NCBI RefSeq assembly: GCF_001659605.2
Contig: NC_035169.2
Location: 4,454,110 to 4,518,109, forward strand
Direction: 5' to 3'
DNA from: Manihot esculenta
Taxonomy: Eukaryota > Streptophyta > Magnoliopsida > Malpighiales > Euphorbiaceae
DNA: 64,000 nucleotides
A program made the translations under genes and the position numbers. The notes under the pieces were generated by a model, which saw nothing but the letters and a program-made list of their open reading frames with translations, made no database searches and was not told the origin of the DNA. Within the stretch, counting starts at the first letter, position 1; the number at the start of each line of letters is the position of its first letter. Positions 48,996-62,219 of this stretch are shown one piece after another.

Positions 48996-51900
48996 AATAT
49001 GAATGTTGCTCATCTATGGTGTTAATAGAAAGTGCAAAAGTTCTAGTAACATACCATTTATATTTTTCAATTTATGTCCCATATAGATAGATAATAATAA
49101 GATTTAAACACAATGTAATAAAGATTAATAAGATCTGAACATAATGTAATATAAACTAATGAGAGTTAGATATATTTGTCATAAAAACAAATAGTTAGAA
49201 TAAATCTAAAATAAGTAAGAATAAAAATTATTATCTTTAAAAAAATATTCAATAAGAACATCGAAAAAGTGAAAAAAAATTAAAAGTTGCAATTAACAAA
49301 AATAGTTAATTTTTTCTTTTTAAATATAAGACAATTTTTGTATGATTGACTTATAGAATAAAGTTTCCATTCTCTATAAATTTTCAGGTAAATAGCTTCT
49401 AGATTTGTTTTAAGTGATGTTGTGGGGCGCTGGCCTTTACCTTTAATTTTGTAAGTCGTTAATATTTAAGATTTTATGGGTATTATTATTTTTATTAGAT
49501 CTCATATTAATATATATTTTATTGATTTAAGATTGTACAGAGATATAAATTATAATTAAGTTGTATAGAGATATAAATTATAATTAAGAAAGATTATTTT
49601 TTAGGAATGAGTTAGAAACTTATTCATGATGTTTTCTCTTATAAAGTAATAAATAACATTAAAATAAAAATAAAATAAAATAAAATAACATTAACTCAAT
49701 TTAATAATATAATAAAAATTTATATAAGAATATTTTCAAATAAAAATTATAACTACAGAAAACATAAATTATAGAGAATTACCTTTTTCAAATTGTAAAA
49801 TTATCTTTAGGTCGTAGATTAACCTGAATTGATGATAAAGGTTGAATCTTAATTTTAATATTATGTTTATCTTAAAATAATGGTGAAATTGTAATAAAAA
49901 TAACCTCTTAATATAAATATATTATTTTAATTCAATTTGAATTAGGATTGATTATTAAAATTCAATTTAAATAGTTTTAAACTAATCAGAGTTTATTTAT
50001 GATATTACTTCCTAAATAATAAGATCATAGTTTATTTATAATACTACTTTCTAAATAATAATTAGCATTAATTGAAAATAAAATTAAAATTAAATTAACT
50101 CAATTTAATAATAAAATAAAAATCTAAGTATAAGAATATTTGCAAATAGGAATTACAATTTTATTTAGGACTCAAATTAATTAGCCGATAAAAAAAATAA
50201 AATTATTTTTTCATAATGTTTGAATTTTAATTTAATGTTATGTTTGTATTAAAATAATAGTAAAAGTAATAAAATACAGTATAGATTATAGATTCAAATT
50301 CTATATGAAATAAAATTTCTTAATACAACATAAAATAAATAATTAAATTATTTATACTATTCTGATATAGGATGTCTTCAATTCAACATTATAAATTTTC
50401 ATTAAATTATGAATTCAAATTCTATATGAAGTAGGATTTCCTTAATTCAACATAATAAATTATTTATAATATTACATAAATTATAAATTAAATTATTTAT
50501 AATATTATATAAATATTAATTAATTAATTATAAATAATTTAAAAATATTTTAGTCCATTCAAAAGTTGGCCCTCTATACTTTTATATATATTATAGATTA
50601 ATAAGATTTTTAAATTTTAAAAATTGAGTAATCTTTAAAATATAAAATTATTTTTCTTAAAAATGTTTATTTTTTAAATAAAAAATAATTTGCATTAATT
50701 TTTTTTTAAATATTACAAGCATCAAAAAATATGAAAAAAAAATATTTTTCATGACGAAAATTGAGTCTTAATTTAAAATAAGTTTTATTCGTGCCAAAAG
50801 CATCATTCCTCTGTTCAAATTACATATGAATTCTTTATTAGAACAAGAACAAGCTTTGACACAGAATTTTGAATTTGAAGATTTCTAGGTTTCTCGGCCT
50901 GTATGATTTGTTAGATCTGGAGACAGCATAAGAGACAAAGTAGGGGTTGCCCTCTTGAACTCTCTTTGCCAATGCCTTTTTCTTCCATCTTTAAACAATA
51001 TAATATTAATTAAAAAATAAAAAATTGAGTTTGTAATTTAAGTTTTTTTTATTGGCAAGGAATAGTATAATTAATATATATATTTTTAAATACGAACTCA
51101 TCAAATTTAATATATACTATTAAATTTGAATAAGGCCAGAGACATAAAAACATTTAACTCTGACATTTCTAATTTAAACGATTGCTTTTTTTTTTTTTTG
51201 TGAAAAGATATAAAACGATTGCTTTAACTTGATTGGCATTTCTTAGCAATATTTTATAACTTAATAATTATATACAAATATAGTTAAATAAAAAAAATCA
51301 ATTAGCTGCCCTTTCAAGCTAACGAATAGTCGGTTCAAGGAAAAAATAAAATAAAATAGTCAGTTCAATTTCAATTCTTCGAGACAGAAACAAAATCTTA
51401 GTATTTATAGTTTACGGAAAAGCAAAACATTTAAAAATATTAGTATGAAGAAATAAATTAAAACTCAGAAGTGTGATCTCATGCAGTTTGCTAGCTTTCA
51501 TGTAAAATCGATTGAAAATGCTGTTTATTATGTATCTATGAACTTTATTAAAAGGCGAATTGGGGATTACCTAATGGAAAACCCATAAAAATATAATTCA
51601 AGACCTATTGAGAGAGATGGATCAGGAATTAAGAGCGTTTTTACTTTATAGGAGAATTCTCTCCCTTTTTTCTTTGGTTTTCTTTAACGGGCAAAAGGCT
51701 CGGTTTCTGCTAAATCTCATTAGCTTCCCCTTCTTTCTGTTTTTATTTTTATTCTTCTAATTGGAATTAATTATACTAAAAAATAATAAAATAAATAAAA
51801 TGTAAGAATTAAATAATATAAAAATTTAATGTTAAAATAAGTTAACTAAGTTTTGTTTTACGTAAAATGTCTAATTTACAAAAACACAAGGTGGCTTCTA

Positions 51901-52127
51901 TAATCTCTTTATTCGAAAAAAAAAATTACTGTCATAAAAATCATTCAAACTTTACAAAAAAAATTGTATTTTTACTTTAAATGTTGTTAAAAGTAAATTT
52001 ATTTTTCGTGATCAATTATTTTTAAATAATATGTTATATCAACAGAAAAAAGATAATAATTCAAAAGATTACATAAAATAATATTTTTAAAATTCTCAGT
52101 ATTAATATCTTTATTTTATAAATCTAG

Positions 52128-52128
<1 letters not shown>

Positions 52129-52154
<26 letters not shown>
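52129..52154. repeat. (AT)n microsatellite
   Basis: About 13 AT units, with a second short AT run some 25 bp further right. Confidence 0.9.
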
Positions 52155-52158
<4 letters not shown>

Positions 52159-53206
52159 TATATTAACACTTTAATATATATATATATAATAAAATATTTT
52201 GCAGATAATTAAATAGAATACTATTTTATTTAATAATGTTATTAAGTTAATATCATTTTATCATATATTAATTTATAAAAATATAATTATATAGTTGAAA
52301 ATTTAAATTTTGATAACTTAATTAAACTTTATAAAAATAATTATTACTTCTCGTAAAATTTATAGTATAAAATATATAATTTCTGTATAGTTTAACTTAT
52401 TCCGTAACAAGGTAGGTATACTTTATTTTCATACCAAAAGTAACTATAAAAAACTCTCAAAACCAATAATAGTATTTAAAAAAAAAACATTAAGTGATTA
52501 ATTTTATAATAAATAAAAATATTGATAGTTCATAGTTAATTATCCTTGATAAACATGTCAAGGAATGCCGTTATATATCAACTCTCATCACCATATGTGA
52601 GTTTTAATTAACATAAAAATCGATTGAAACTAAATAAAAATAACAATAGTAATAGTTACAGTCCTTAATGTATTGATTTAAATAGTACTTCGTCTCTATG
52701 ACTTCCCAGCAGTCTTAATACATTCTGTTCTTACTCCTCAGTCAGCAATTGAAACTAAGAAAATTAACATGAAATTCTATCCTTACTCAGGCAATCAATA
52801 TATATATAAACACATAAAATCAAACAAAATTTTCATCCTTACTAAAAATTAGAATATTACCTGTAAAAAGATCATATTATGAGAAGATTTTCATTTTAAT
52901 TTTCAGACACAACACATTGCCACTATACCATGCCTATCTACAAGTTCCTATACCGCAGGATTCCTATTTCCTTGCCCTTACATCTGACCTGTAATCTCGT
53001 GTAATAAGAAAGATAACTAAGGATAGCAAGGACTATATATTTGCCTTCTCTCTACTATTCTTCCCAAGTAATTCCTATATCATACTACTTGTCAATATTG
53101 CTATTATCACATTTGCTTATCTGAGGACCAAAATTTCCCAACAAGTGGGATGATTAGAATGCTAAAATACATGACCTAATATTTCTGGGTCAAGCTCCCT
53201 AATTTC

Positions 53207-55470
53207 TCAGGCTATCTGCAAAAAGAAAATCATTCAACTGCAATTACCCGTATAATACTATCTATGATATTGTAGTGATCGTTCCACACTGATTTTCTTT
53301 TTTGTTAATAAATTAAAATATTATAAGAAGCATCAATTTAATATACCTTGTAAAGATAGGGATCCAATCGTCCTCCTGTCCCTGATCTTTTGATCTCTTC
53401 CAGCTTCAACAGCCTGCAGGGAACAATTAATAGATTAATTTTAACCTACATCCTATCATATTCAACTATCACTAAAAATAAGTACTCACAATAGCAATCA
53501 TTAAATTAATATACGAATGGTTAGCAAATTGCTATATGAGACAGCACTATTGTTTATTAATTAATTAGATTATTAACTATTATGCCATTGTTAAGTAAAA
53601 GTTTAATCTAACTATTATAAAAGCTAAAAAAAGATTAATTTACAAAAAGATCACAATTGTTGAAACGTACTGATCTTAAACTTACATAGACTTGGTTTGT
53701 TTCATGAAAAAAGAAAATATCCTTTCAATAAAATAATTGATTTTCTATTATTTAATTATACTATCAGAATAATGTTAGTAAATTAACTTAGAACAATGTT
53801 AATAAATTTAAGAACAAAAAGTTTAATAGCAATAATAAGATACTCGATGTTTAGACATATTTTTTTATTTTAAAAAAATAAAGTATGATATATCTTGAAT
53901 CTTTTGACTCTAATTTTATTTAAAAAATTATTAAATAGATCTAATCCGTTATAAATTTAAAATGAATCTCATGTAATTTTTTGTGGATGATCTTATCATT
54001 GTGTACTAGATAGATAAATTTTTCGCCTATGATTCTTTTTAATGGCCAAAAAAAAAAATTCTCTATGTACCACGTGCATCTCACGAGCAAATGAAAAGCA
54101 TCAGCTGCAGCAGAAAAAACACATACAGAGGGAGAGATCTCACATTCTGAGAGCTTTGCTAGTGTCTGGACTGTCACCGAGCACTTGGCGTATTCTCACT
54201 TCAGAGGAACTTCCGCGAGACAGGAAATCCAAAATTTTTTCGGCCTGTCGCCTCATGTAAGACGAGCCCGAGCCATAACCAGAGTCCACTTTACGCCTCT
54301 TTGGATTTTCACAGCTCTCCATTTGGTTCCTTTTCATGCTTCTGATCTCATAGCAGCTTCGCGCGCTTGACGCCGCACTGGACGTGCTTGATAAGCAGGA
54401 GGCCTCTGTCGACTCGGATTTTGAAGACACCGTCGCAGGCAGAGCAAGGACGACTTCCGGATGCTCGGAGTCGGAGCTCCAGATGACCTTAGTGCGTCTC
54501 TTTCTCACCACCTACACAAGAAAATAGTTATAAACGCGAATATTAAACTCAAAAACAGCAATCGAGTAGCTCATCTTAGAAGTTTATTAATCAGAACGGT
54601 TAGTTTCGTGATCTGAATCTGCTTAAGTCAAAAACACAATTGAAGTTATTTGATCGCACGTTGATGATCTCGGAATTGATGCTCAAGGAGCCAGCTCAAC
54701 TCAAATTCAAAATCACAGTTCAAAGGACTAAGCAAGCAAATCTTGCTAGACAAATTTGAGCAAAAATGCAGAACAGAGTCGCTACATTTCAAAAGCTAGA
54801 AATATGGATAAGATTTAAATACTAGTTCAATCCATATATCATAATGATAATCTAAACCAGACCTCATCAGAGAACGATACAGCCAATAAAAATTCTAAAC
54901 TGACAATATAATAAATTAGGCAGCTATCAAAAAGCAAAAACCAGTGGAATTACAGAGATGAGATCGTCATCAGCTCAAACTAGCAACTAAAAATTGCTAA
55001 ATAGCTCCAACAAGGTCCCAAACAGATGGCCATCACTCAATCACCGAAAAAACAATCAACACAGAAAACTGCAACTAAGAATAGATCTCATACCTTGAAC
55101 TTCATCTCATGGCACCGAGCCACAACAGCGACGATCCTGAGGTTATGGGCCGCTCGAATTTCCTTAGACGAATCATTATCACTGGTAAGAGACGAAGAGT
55201 GTGATTTTGAGCTCGAAATCTCCTCGCTGCTACTCTTGCTTTCGCTTCCCTCTCTCAGCGCCTTATCAGTGCCACCATCAAATCCAAACCTAGAAAAGCA
55301 AAAGCCAAAATCAGGAAAATTGAATAGAAATTGAAGTGGAAAATTGAGAAGACGCAAGACAAACATGAAATTTACTCTGGAGAAGGAGAGAGAGGTTTGG
55401 TGTTTGAGAGAAGGAGAAGAGCAGAAGCAACAGTACGTTCAAGAGGAGAAGGAAACAGAGACAAACTCAT
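53207..55470 (-). CDS. 244-residue nuclear-type protein with a conserved C-terminal helical domain, function unknown
   Basis: Five exons on the minus strand: 55376-55470, 55094-55289, 54144-54511, 53347-53413 and 53207-53215. All have GT donors and AG acceptors and join in phase. The protein has a Ser-rich acidic N-terminal half (SSSEEISSSKS, about residues 45-65), a short helical part ending CHEMKFKV, then a basic stretch VVRKRRTK (about 98-105), another Ser-rich linker and a second basic patch (PKRRK), suggesting nuclear localisation. The last 60 residues (AEKILDFLSRG, SEVRIRQVLGDSPDTSKAL, RSGTGGRLDPYLYKIA) look like a small helix-turn-helix or winged-helix fold: the pattern is helices, then a Gly-rich turn and a beta-like end. 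I do not recognise a named family; DNA binding is a guess. The last exon codes only Ile-Ala-stop. Confidence 0.82.
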
Positions 55471-55529
55471 CGCTTTCGTCTTTTGTGTTTTAGAAATGGC
55501 GGGCTTATTCCAAAATATTTGAATTTCCC

Positions 55530-57300
55530 TTTTTCCATTTCTTTCTCTATTTCAAGAGGAACACTGGACTTCCCCTCTCTCTCTATAACGGTTTTATGGT
55601 TCGGTCACCAGCTGTTTTAATATTTTTTTAAAAATTAAAAAAAAACTATTTTTTTTATTTTACTTTTCGATTGTAAATAAATATGAATTAATCTACAATG
55701 AATTTTAACACAAAAAAAATATTTTTCAGATGAAAAAGTTACAATCAAATAAAACTTATGCTTTTTTCCCACTTTTATCAGTACTTTTAAATCTTTTAAA
55801 AAATGATTTTACTCAAAACTATCATTCATTTTAAACAAAATTAAGAACTATTTATTAATTTATTTCAATTTTACCATTACAATAACTATGGATACAATTT
55901 TATAAAATTTATTTTATTACTTTTTTATTAATAAATGATAGATAAAAATGGTAGAGACTAGAGATATTACATGAGATAGATATTAATTTAATTAAAATTT
56001 AAAATATTTTGTTACAAATTACATACTTTAATTAATTTCATTATCACTGAAAAAACCTTAAATGATATAAAAAAAATAGATTAAAAAGTATTTATTTTAT
56101 TTAGTTATATTTTGAAACCAGCTTGATCTCTGAATTCATATTTGAATAATTTTTCAAATTTGATACAGATTAAAAATTTAACATGTGATTTTGCAAATTC
56201 AACTAAATAAATTAACCATCAAATTAAATTTGTAAGTATATTTTATTTTTTTATTTAAGACATAAAGTTTTGATATAGAAATAATTTTTACATTAAATTA
56301 ACAGTGAACTTAGGAAAATAAATTAACTTAGCACAAAAATAAAATGTGCATCATACCTGCTTCAAATTAAATTTGATATTCTATAATTTAGTCCTTAAAA
56401 TTTCTAAAAGTTAAAATCACAAACAAATCAATTAATTTAAAAACAAAAAAAAAAAAGAAATCAGCTATTTTTTTTTCTTTCAGTTTCACCTTGAAATTAA
56501 AAATCAAAATCAACGACTTCAATAAATATTCAACATCTCAAATATTTAAAAATTAATTAATACTTTTTAATGTTCTCATAGCAGTAAATAATTTTATATA
56601 AATTAACTTCTCAAAAGTTATAAAAGTGAATGAGTAACTAATTCTCCAGTTGTTCTTTCCAAGATGTTTCTGTATTTTCTTTTTTTTTTTTCCATTATAG
56701 TTATTCAACCTCTTGCAATTTTTTCTTTCATTTCCAAGAAACAGGTATCCTTCTCACCCAATAAGCTTGCCATTCATTTCTCTTTCATTTCATGTAATGC
56801 TAATCTAAATCTAATGCTACAAGGACCCAAAAAAATTTCAGAGAATGCTCTTCTATAAATTCAATATTCAATGGTTGAACATTTTAAGAAACTCAAATAC
56901 TTTCTAAGAAACATATTTTCCGAGAAATATACTTGATGAAACTTGCAAGTACTATTTACTCTCAATGCTTCTAAACTAAATAATCTTGAAAAACATGTGT
57001 GAAAGATTAGAAGTTTAACCACAAACTTATTACTAAATAAGTTTGATCTTTATTCAATTATGCACTCGACCCGTAGATAATTAATCAGTATATGATAAAC
57101 AACGAGTTTGATCCCTTACAAAACCAATAATACACAAAATATACCAATAACTGTTGAGAGCAATGGTAAGGCACTTTGCACTCTCAAGGAAAGAACTTGT
57201 ATGCGATTCTTGGACATACACGTGGAAAGGGGCAACTTGGAACCTCAAGGAATTAGTTTTTATGAACCATAAAATGGGCAGGTGATCAAAACCCACAAAA
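55530..57300. other. AT-rich intergenic region
   Basis: Lies between the promoter side of the 244-residue protein gene and the 3' end of the GST gene. A 64-codon plus-strand frame (56,664-56,858) has a hydrophobic start but no recognised domain. Nothing else is supported. Confidence 0.5.
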
Positions 57301-57317
57301 AAGAAAATACACAATAT

Positions 57318-57323
57318 TTTATT
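57318..57323 (-). terminator. Poly(A) signal of the lambda GST gene
   Basis: AATAAA on the minus strand, 77 bp past the stop codon at 57,400, followed by AT-rich sequence. Confidence 0.45.
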
Positions 57324-57399
57324 CAACCAAGATACAATATGTAACAAGCATGAACTCTCTTGTTCAGTCCATATGTAAAACCACCATTACCTTGAACAT

Positions 57400-60300
57400 T
57401 ACTGAGCCTGCTAACAAGGAAACGCATAGAAGATGTCAATTATTTTTTCAAAATTCACATAAATCTAAGCAAATTGCCATAATGCCATGGTCATATTGAG
57501 ATTAGGTACTCACAAGAAAGTACTTCTTGAATGATTCAACATGCTCTTTAGGATCTAATTTTGTCTGCTTGTAAGCCTCAATCTTGTTCATCTCCTACAT
57601 ATGGATTTTGTAAAAAAAGTTGCAGATTAACAATTAAAAACTCAGGCCAAACAATCACCACTAGCTCATTTCCAAATTCCTTGTTCAAGACAAGAATTAA
57701 GGAATACTTCAAAATCAAGAAGTTGTGCAAACAGTAAATGATTGTTCATAAGCTTAAGACGACAAGAAACCAAGAAACTTGACGAAACTCAGATAAGATA
57801 ATGGCTCAGATCACTGAGTTACAAGTAGAGGGTGAAGAAGATGGGAGCGGAAATGGAAAAGTGAGTGAATTAGAAAAACTAGAAGAAAATATACTTGCTC
57901 TAAATGGTAATACTACTTGAATAGGACAAATATCTTAGTATCTTACAATGTGTTTGGATGGTATGATAAAAATAAAGTAATGGAAGGTAAAGTATCAAAA
58001 CCTCCCCAATCTACCAATTTAGTAGATTGAAAAAGAGAGTTTTTTTTTGTTGGAGGTTTCAAGATAAGAAACCTCCAAAAAACTTATCTCGCTTAAAAAA
58101 TCTTCCTCCCAAATAGATATATTACTATAAAAATCCTGTTCTTACCTCCAAAAACTTCCTCCTGTATATAGTGTTGAACACAAACAGAAAGGCCTGAGTT
58201 ATCTAGGAAGAGAAATATATCTACCTCAATCCAAGCTGCAAGTTTAGGCCTGCCTGCAGTGATATCATATTTGAACACCTCTAATAAGAAGACATGGAAT
58301 CTTTCAACAAATGTAGTATAGGCTATATCCACCTGAAGAACACAAAATTATTGAAAGTCAAAAGAAGAATGCTCAATAATTTTTATGACAATAGTTTAAC
58401 TATGACACTGATTTCCAAATTGCAAAGTAAAATATCAAGATTTAAAATGTTAGACAGGAAGAAATAACAACAGCAATCTGAAAATGCAACTCACCAAACT
58501 GAATTGGCCAAGCAAAAATGGCCCATCATCAAATTTATGAAGAGCATTTTCCAAGTAATCAAAAGCAGAACCTAAAGCAAGTTACCGAGTTTAGTAAGCA
58601 CATTTTATACATGGAAAGCTATCCATGTAAACACAGTTAAGTTTCAAAACTGACCAGCTTCTTTTACTGGATCTCCCTTGAATGAAGTAAATACAATTTT
58701 GTTGAATGTGTCAGTGTAGACAAATAACTCTTCAGCATACTCTTTTTTAGCAGGATCCTACAGTGATATTTTTAAAGCATTATTTTCAGTCCAACTTCCA
58801 TCACAAACATAAACAGACAAAGAATATTGCCTTTCATCATGGAAGCAAACAGAGAAATGCAAATCTTACATCAGGGAGAAGAGATTGCCCATCAAAGTTG
58901 CTATCGAGGTACTTCATCACATCAAGACTCTCCCCAATGATTTTTCCATTGTGTTCCAAAGCTGGCACCTATAGAAAAGAAAGATTTCATTACCAACCAA
59001 GAAAACTAGGATTAGTTTCTCATCTTATATGCAATTAGCATACAAGAAAAATACAGCTTGCTGAAACAGAATTTTTTTTTAAAACTGATACAAAAGCTCT
59101 TTTAATTAAGTCCAGAAAGCAATTATAAATTCTAGGACAACATTTCTAGGGAACATTTGTTTTGCCTTGAAAATGGATGCCACTTCTCATACAAAGTTCA
59201 GTATAGTTAATTAAATACTTCTCTGTCCCACAAATATAGCCTCATAGTTTTTTTCACATCAATTAAGAAAATGTAACAAATATAGTTAAAACAATAAGCT
59301 TTGTTTGGGAAGGGATTTTTTAAGGTAATAGAAGGTTTTTTGAGGCTTACAAACCTTGAATCTGTATTTGGGAGAAGGTGGTATTTTTTAAACTAAAAAT
59401 CTCCGATTTCAACCTACCAAATTGGTAATAAATTAAGAAGAAAAAAAAAAAACTTCTCTTTCTCATAAACAATAAAAGATTATCAAGATCTAAAAATCAT
59501 GAAAAAGTGCTTTAGAAAAACTTATTTTAACTTTACTCCTTCCAAACAGAGTGTAAATTTTATAATGTATTTCTTTATATACTCTTCACTCATTTGCCCC
59601 ATCATCAAAGTATCTTCGAACCAATCAATGTTATGAATTCATGAAAAGAAAATTTAAGATTTATACAAATTATACTGACCCTATTGGAGGGATAAACTTT
59701 CTCTCCATACCAAGCAGGCTTGCTTTGAAGGTTGAGAGGAATTAGCTTGATATCGTCTTGCAATCCCTGCGCCCCCACAAAAAGCACTTGAAAGAACAAA
59801 TCTTTAAAAAGAGAACCTAATAGAGAAAAGAAATTAAACTACCTTGTAGTTCCTGGTGATCCACACTCGTTGTGCAAATGGACATCCGTAGGCAAGATAC
59901 AGCCTTCAAGCATAGCAGAAAGATAAAATCGCAAAAGTAAAGTTTAATCGAATAGTCAAGTTGTAGAATATTTTAAATCAGCAAAATATTTTAAATTTAA
60001 AAATACATCAATTGAGTCGTTCTACTGTTTCCAGAAGAAATAAGCCTTTAAAAGCAAGTTTTCTTTCATTTATTTTTTTTAATTTAAAGATTTATTTATC
60101 TGAAAATGATTTATTTAATTTATTTTTAATGAAATATTTTTTTTAAGAAATTAATGAAATATTTATTTATTCAGAAATATTTATTTATTTTTTTTTATCT
60201 AAAAGGCTTATTTAAAAGTTAAAAACTTATTTAATTACTGGTCAAACTATAACTTATTTAGACAGCAAGAAAATAAGGAGAAGAAACATATGAGAGAAAA

Positions 60301-61996
60301 TAAATTAAGTTTGAAAACGTAACTTATAAATTTGCGAGTAATTTTCACTCTGGATAAAATGTGAATAATAAAATTTTATTTATTTTATGAAAAATAATTT
60401 TTTTATATTATTTGACATTTAGTGTGTCTAAAAAATTTAATTAATAAAAATTATTTTATTAAAAAATTAAATTATTTTTTAAAAAATAATTTAATTTTTT
60501 GAAGGGAAAAACTCATTTTCTAAAAATTAAAGATCTGAAAACTTTATAAATAAATTTATTAATATATTTTATTTTTTAAAATTAAAATTAAATAATAAAA
60601 ATAAATTATCTTATTTAAAAATATTTTTATGGAAAATATTTTTTAAATACAAATTATTTTTTATAAATGAATGTAAATTAAATTAAAAAATTACTTTTAT
60701 TTTCTCATAATAAGTATTTTAATTATAAAAAAAAATAAAGTTACCATTCAAAATGCAACTTTTTTCAGTTATTTTTCTTCCGAGCATCAGAACAGAGAAA
60801 GAAAAATAAGTTTTTTTTATACCTTTTTACTTTCCCTTCTTGTTTCTCTCCCGTTATTTTTCTTCCTACTAAAAACATTCCATGTCTTATGTAAAATGGG
60901 TGTTTTGTTGGGAAAAACAATCAGTAAAATCATTTTAAAAAATATATTAAATAAAAAAATTTAAATGTTTAGAGTGATTTACATTTATACTTAATATTTA
61001 TTTTAAATTTTAAATTTTAAATAATAAAATTATTATTTTTTAATTTGTCATGATTATAATTAAGAGAATAAAATTAAATTTAAAAAAAATTAGTGATAAA
61101 TTATAATATAATTCTTAAAATTTTATATTTATTAATAAAATATATAATTTTTTAAGTTAAATTTTATATTAAAATTAAATATATTTCATATTTGTTTATA
61201 TATAATATTAAATATATTATAAATATTTATTACAAATAAATTTATATTATATAAAATATTACATGTAAATAATATATATTAAAAAATTTCATTGAATACG
61301 TATACTCAATATTATAAATTATGAGTATATTTTTTATATTTAGAAAATTTTTCTTTATATTAATAATATTTTAAATAAAATAAAATAAAATATTATATAA
61401 TTTAAATTATACAATTTTTTATATTTTAAATTTTTATTAATAATCTATAATATCATATTAAAAATAGAGAATAAATAATATATTAATAAAAAAATATTAT
61501 TGTAATCAAATTATATATTTAAAAATTATTTTATTAATCAAATAGAATTTTAAGAGTTATATTATAATCTATTATTTAATTTTTTAAATTTAATTTAATT
61601 TTTTACTATAATTATGATAAATTTTGGTTTTATTACGATTGGATATAAATGTAAATTATGATAAATGTTTATATTTTTCTATGAAATTTTTTAAGGAGAC
61701 AAATTGATTTGTGGAACATACAAATTTTGAGATTAGAAAAAAAAAAAAAGAAGAAAGAAAGAAAGAGAGCGAAGACATATAAATTTGATTAAAAAAAGGA
61801 AAGAGAAGAACACCTTATGGTTCCATCGAAAAGTGGAGGTTGCTCAGCGGTGGGATTCAGCACTGGAGGCAATTCCTCTTTCACGCTCTTATCAAAACTT
61901 TAAAGGAAAGCAAGAAAGAAATAAATAATTTTAGAAAAATCGATCAACAAAAAGAAAATGAAGGAAAATTGGAGATTCTCACGCAGTAGCAGCCAT
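57400..61996 (-). CDS. GSTL: Lambda-class glutathione transferase (GSTL, In2-1 type)
   Basis: Ten exons on the minus strand: 61983-61996, 61814-61885, 59843-59903, 59680-59766, 58870-58968, 58655-58757, 58495-58571, 58225-58332, 57514-57594 and 57400-57408. All join in phase with GT-AG introns, giving 236 residues, the usual length of cytosolic lambda GSTs. The thioredoxin-like domain has LAYGCPFAQRVW with the catalytic Cys36, as lambda and DHAR classes use Cys rather than Ser. Then comes VPALEHNG (cis-Pro80) and the glutathione-binding GES (Glu91, Ser92). The all-helical domain follows, with the LGQFSLVDIAYTTF block near residues 165-180. No transit peptide is seen, so it is probably cytosolic. 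Lambda GSTs act as thiol transferases, removing glutathione from quercetin and other adducts rather than conjugating it. The last exon encodes Ala-Gln-stop. The lambda paralog number cannot be decided. Confidence 0.95.
59904..61813 (-). other. 1.9-kb AT-rich intron 2 of the GST gene
   Basis: Intron with GT donor and AG acceptor, made of very AT-rich sequence. No element ends or open frames are recognised. Confidence 0.6.
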
Positions 61997-62139
61997 TGAT
62001 TGAAGCGACTTCTTCTTCAGTGGAGAATCGATAAATGATAATTGGCGAAGAAGCTGTTGAGATGAAAAACGCAGAAAGGAATGCTGTATTATTATAGAGG
62101 CTCTGAGGTATGATGATCTAAGCACTACTGACGAAATGC

Positions 62140-62150
62140 CATTTAAATAT
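62140..62150 (-). promoter_or_regulatory. Possible TATA box of the GST gene
   Basis: The minus strand reads TTAATATTTAAAT-like sequence about 145-155 bp upstream of the start codon, the right distance for a 5' UTR of about 110-120 bp. Confidence 0.3.
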
Positions 62151-62188
62151 TAAGTAGGGTCCACAGAGAGATACACAGAGTGCGAGAG

Positions 62189-62213
62189 TTGACTTTTAGA
62201 GAAATTTGACTTT
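62189..62213. promoter_or_regulatory. Pair of W-boxes upstream of the GST gene
   Basis: Two TTGACTTTT words lie about 17 bp apart on the plus strand, some 195-215 bp upstream of the GST start codon. TTGAC(C/T) is the core bound by WRKY factors. In2-1/lambda GST genes are known to respond to chemicals and stress, so the pair could matter. It may also be chance. Confidence 0.4.
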
Positions 62214-62219
62214 TACCTC

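Larger units (their letters stand above)
46640..53200. other. 6.5-kb AT-rich intergenic region
   Basis: I find no gene, RNA or intact transposon. There are short tandem or dispersed duplications (48,891-48,995; 49,540-49,590; 50,292-50,345 versus 50,411-50,465), an (AT)n run at 52,129-52,154, and many A/T homopolymers. A 71-codon frame at 48,107-48,322 shows no domain and is treated as chance. Confidence 0.55.

Noticed and set aside
55088..55366. Start of the 244-residue protein gene at the Met near 55,366
   Set aside because: That reading starts within intron 1. An upstream ATG at 55,470 with a GT donor at 55,375 joins exactly in phase to the acceptor at 55,290, giving a cleaner gene model.
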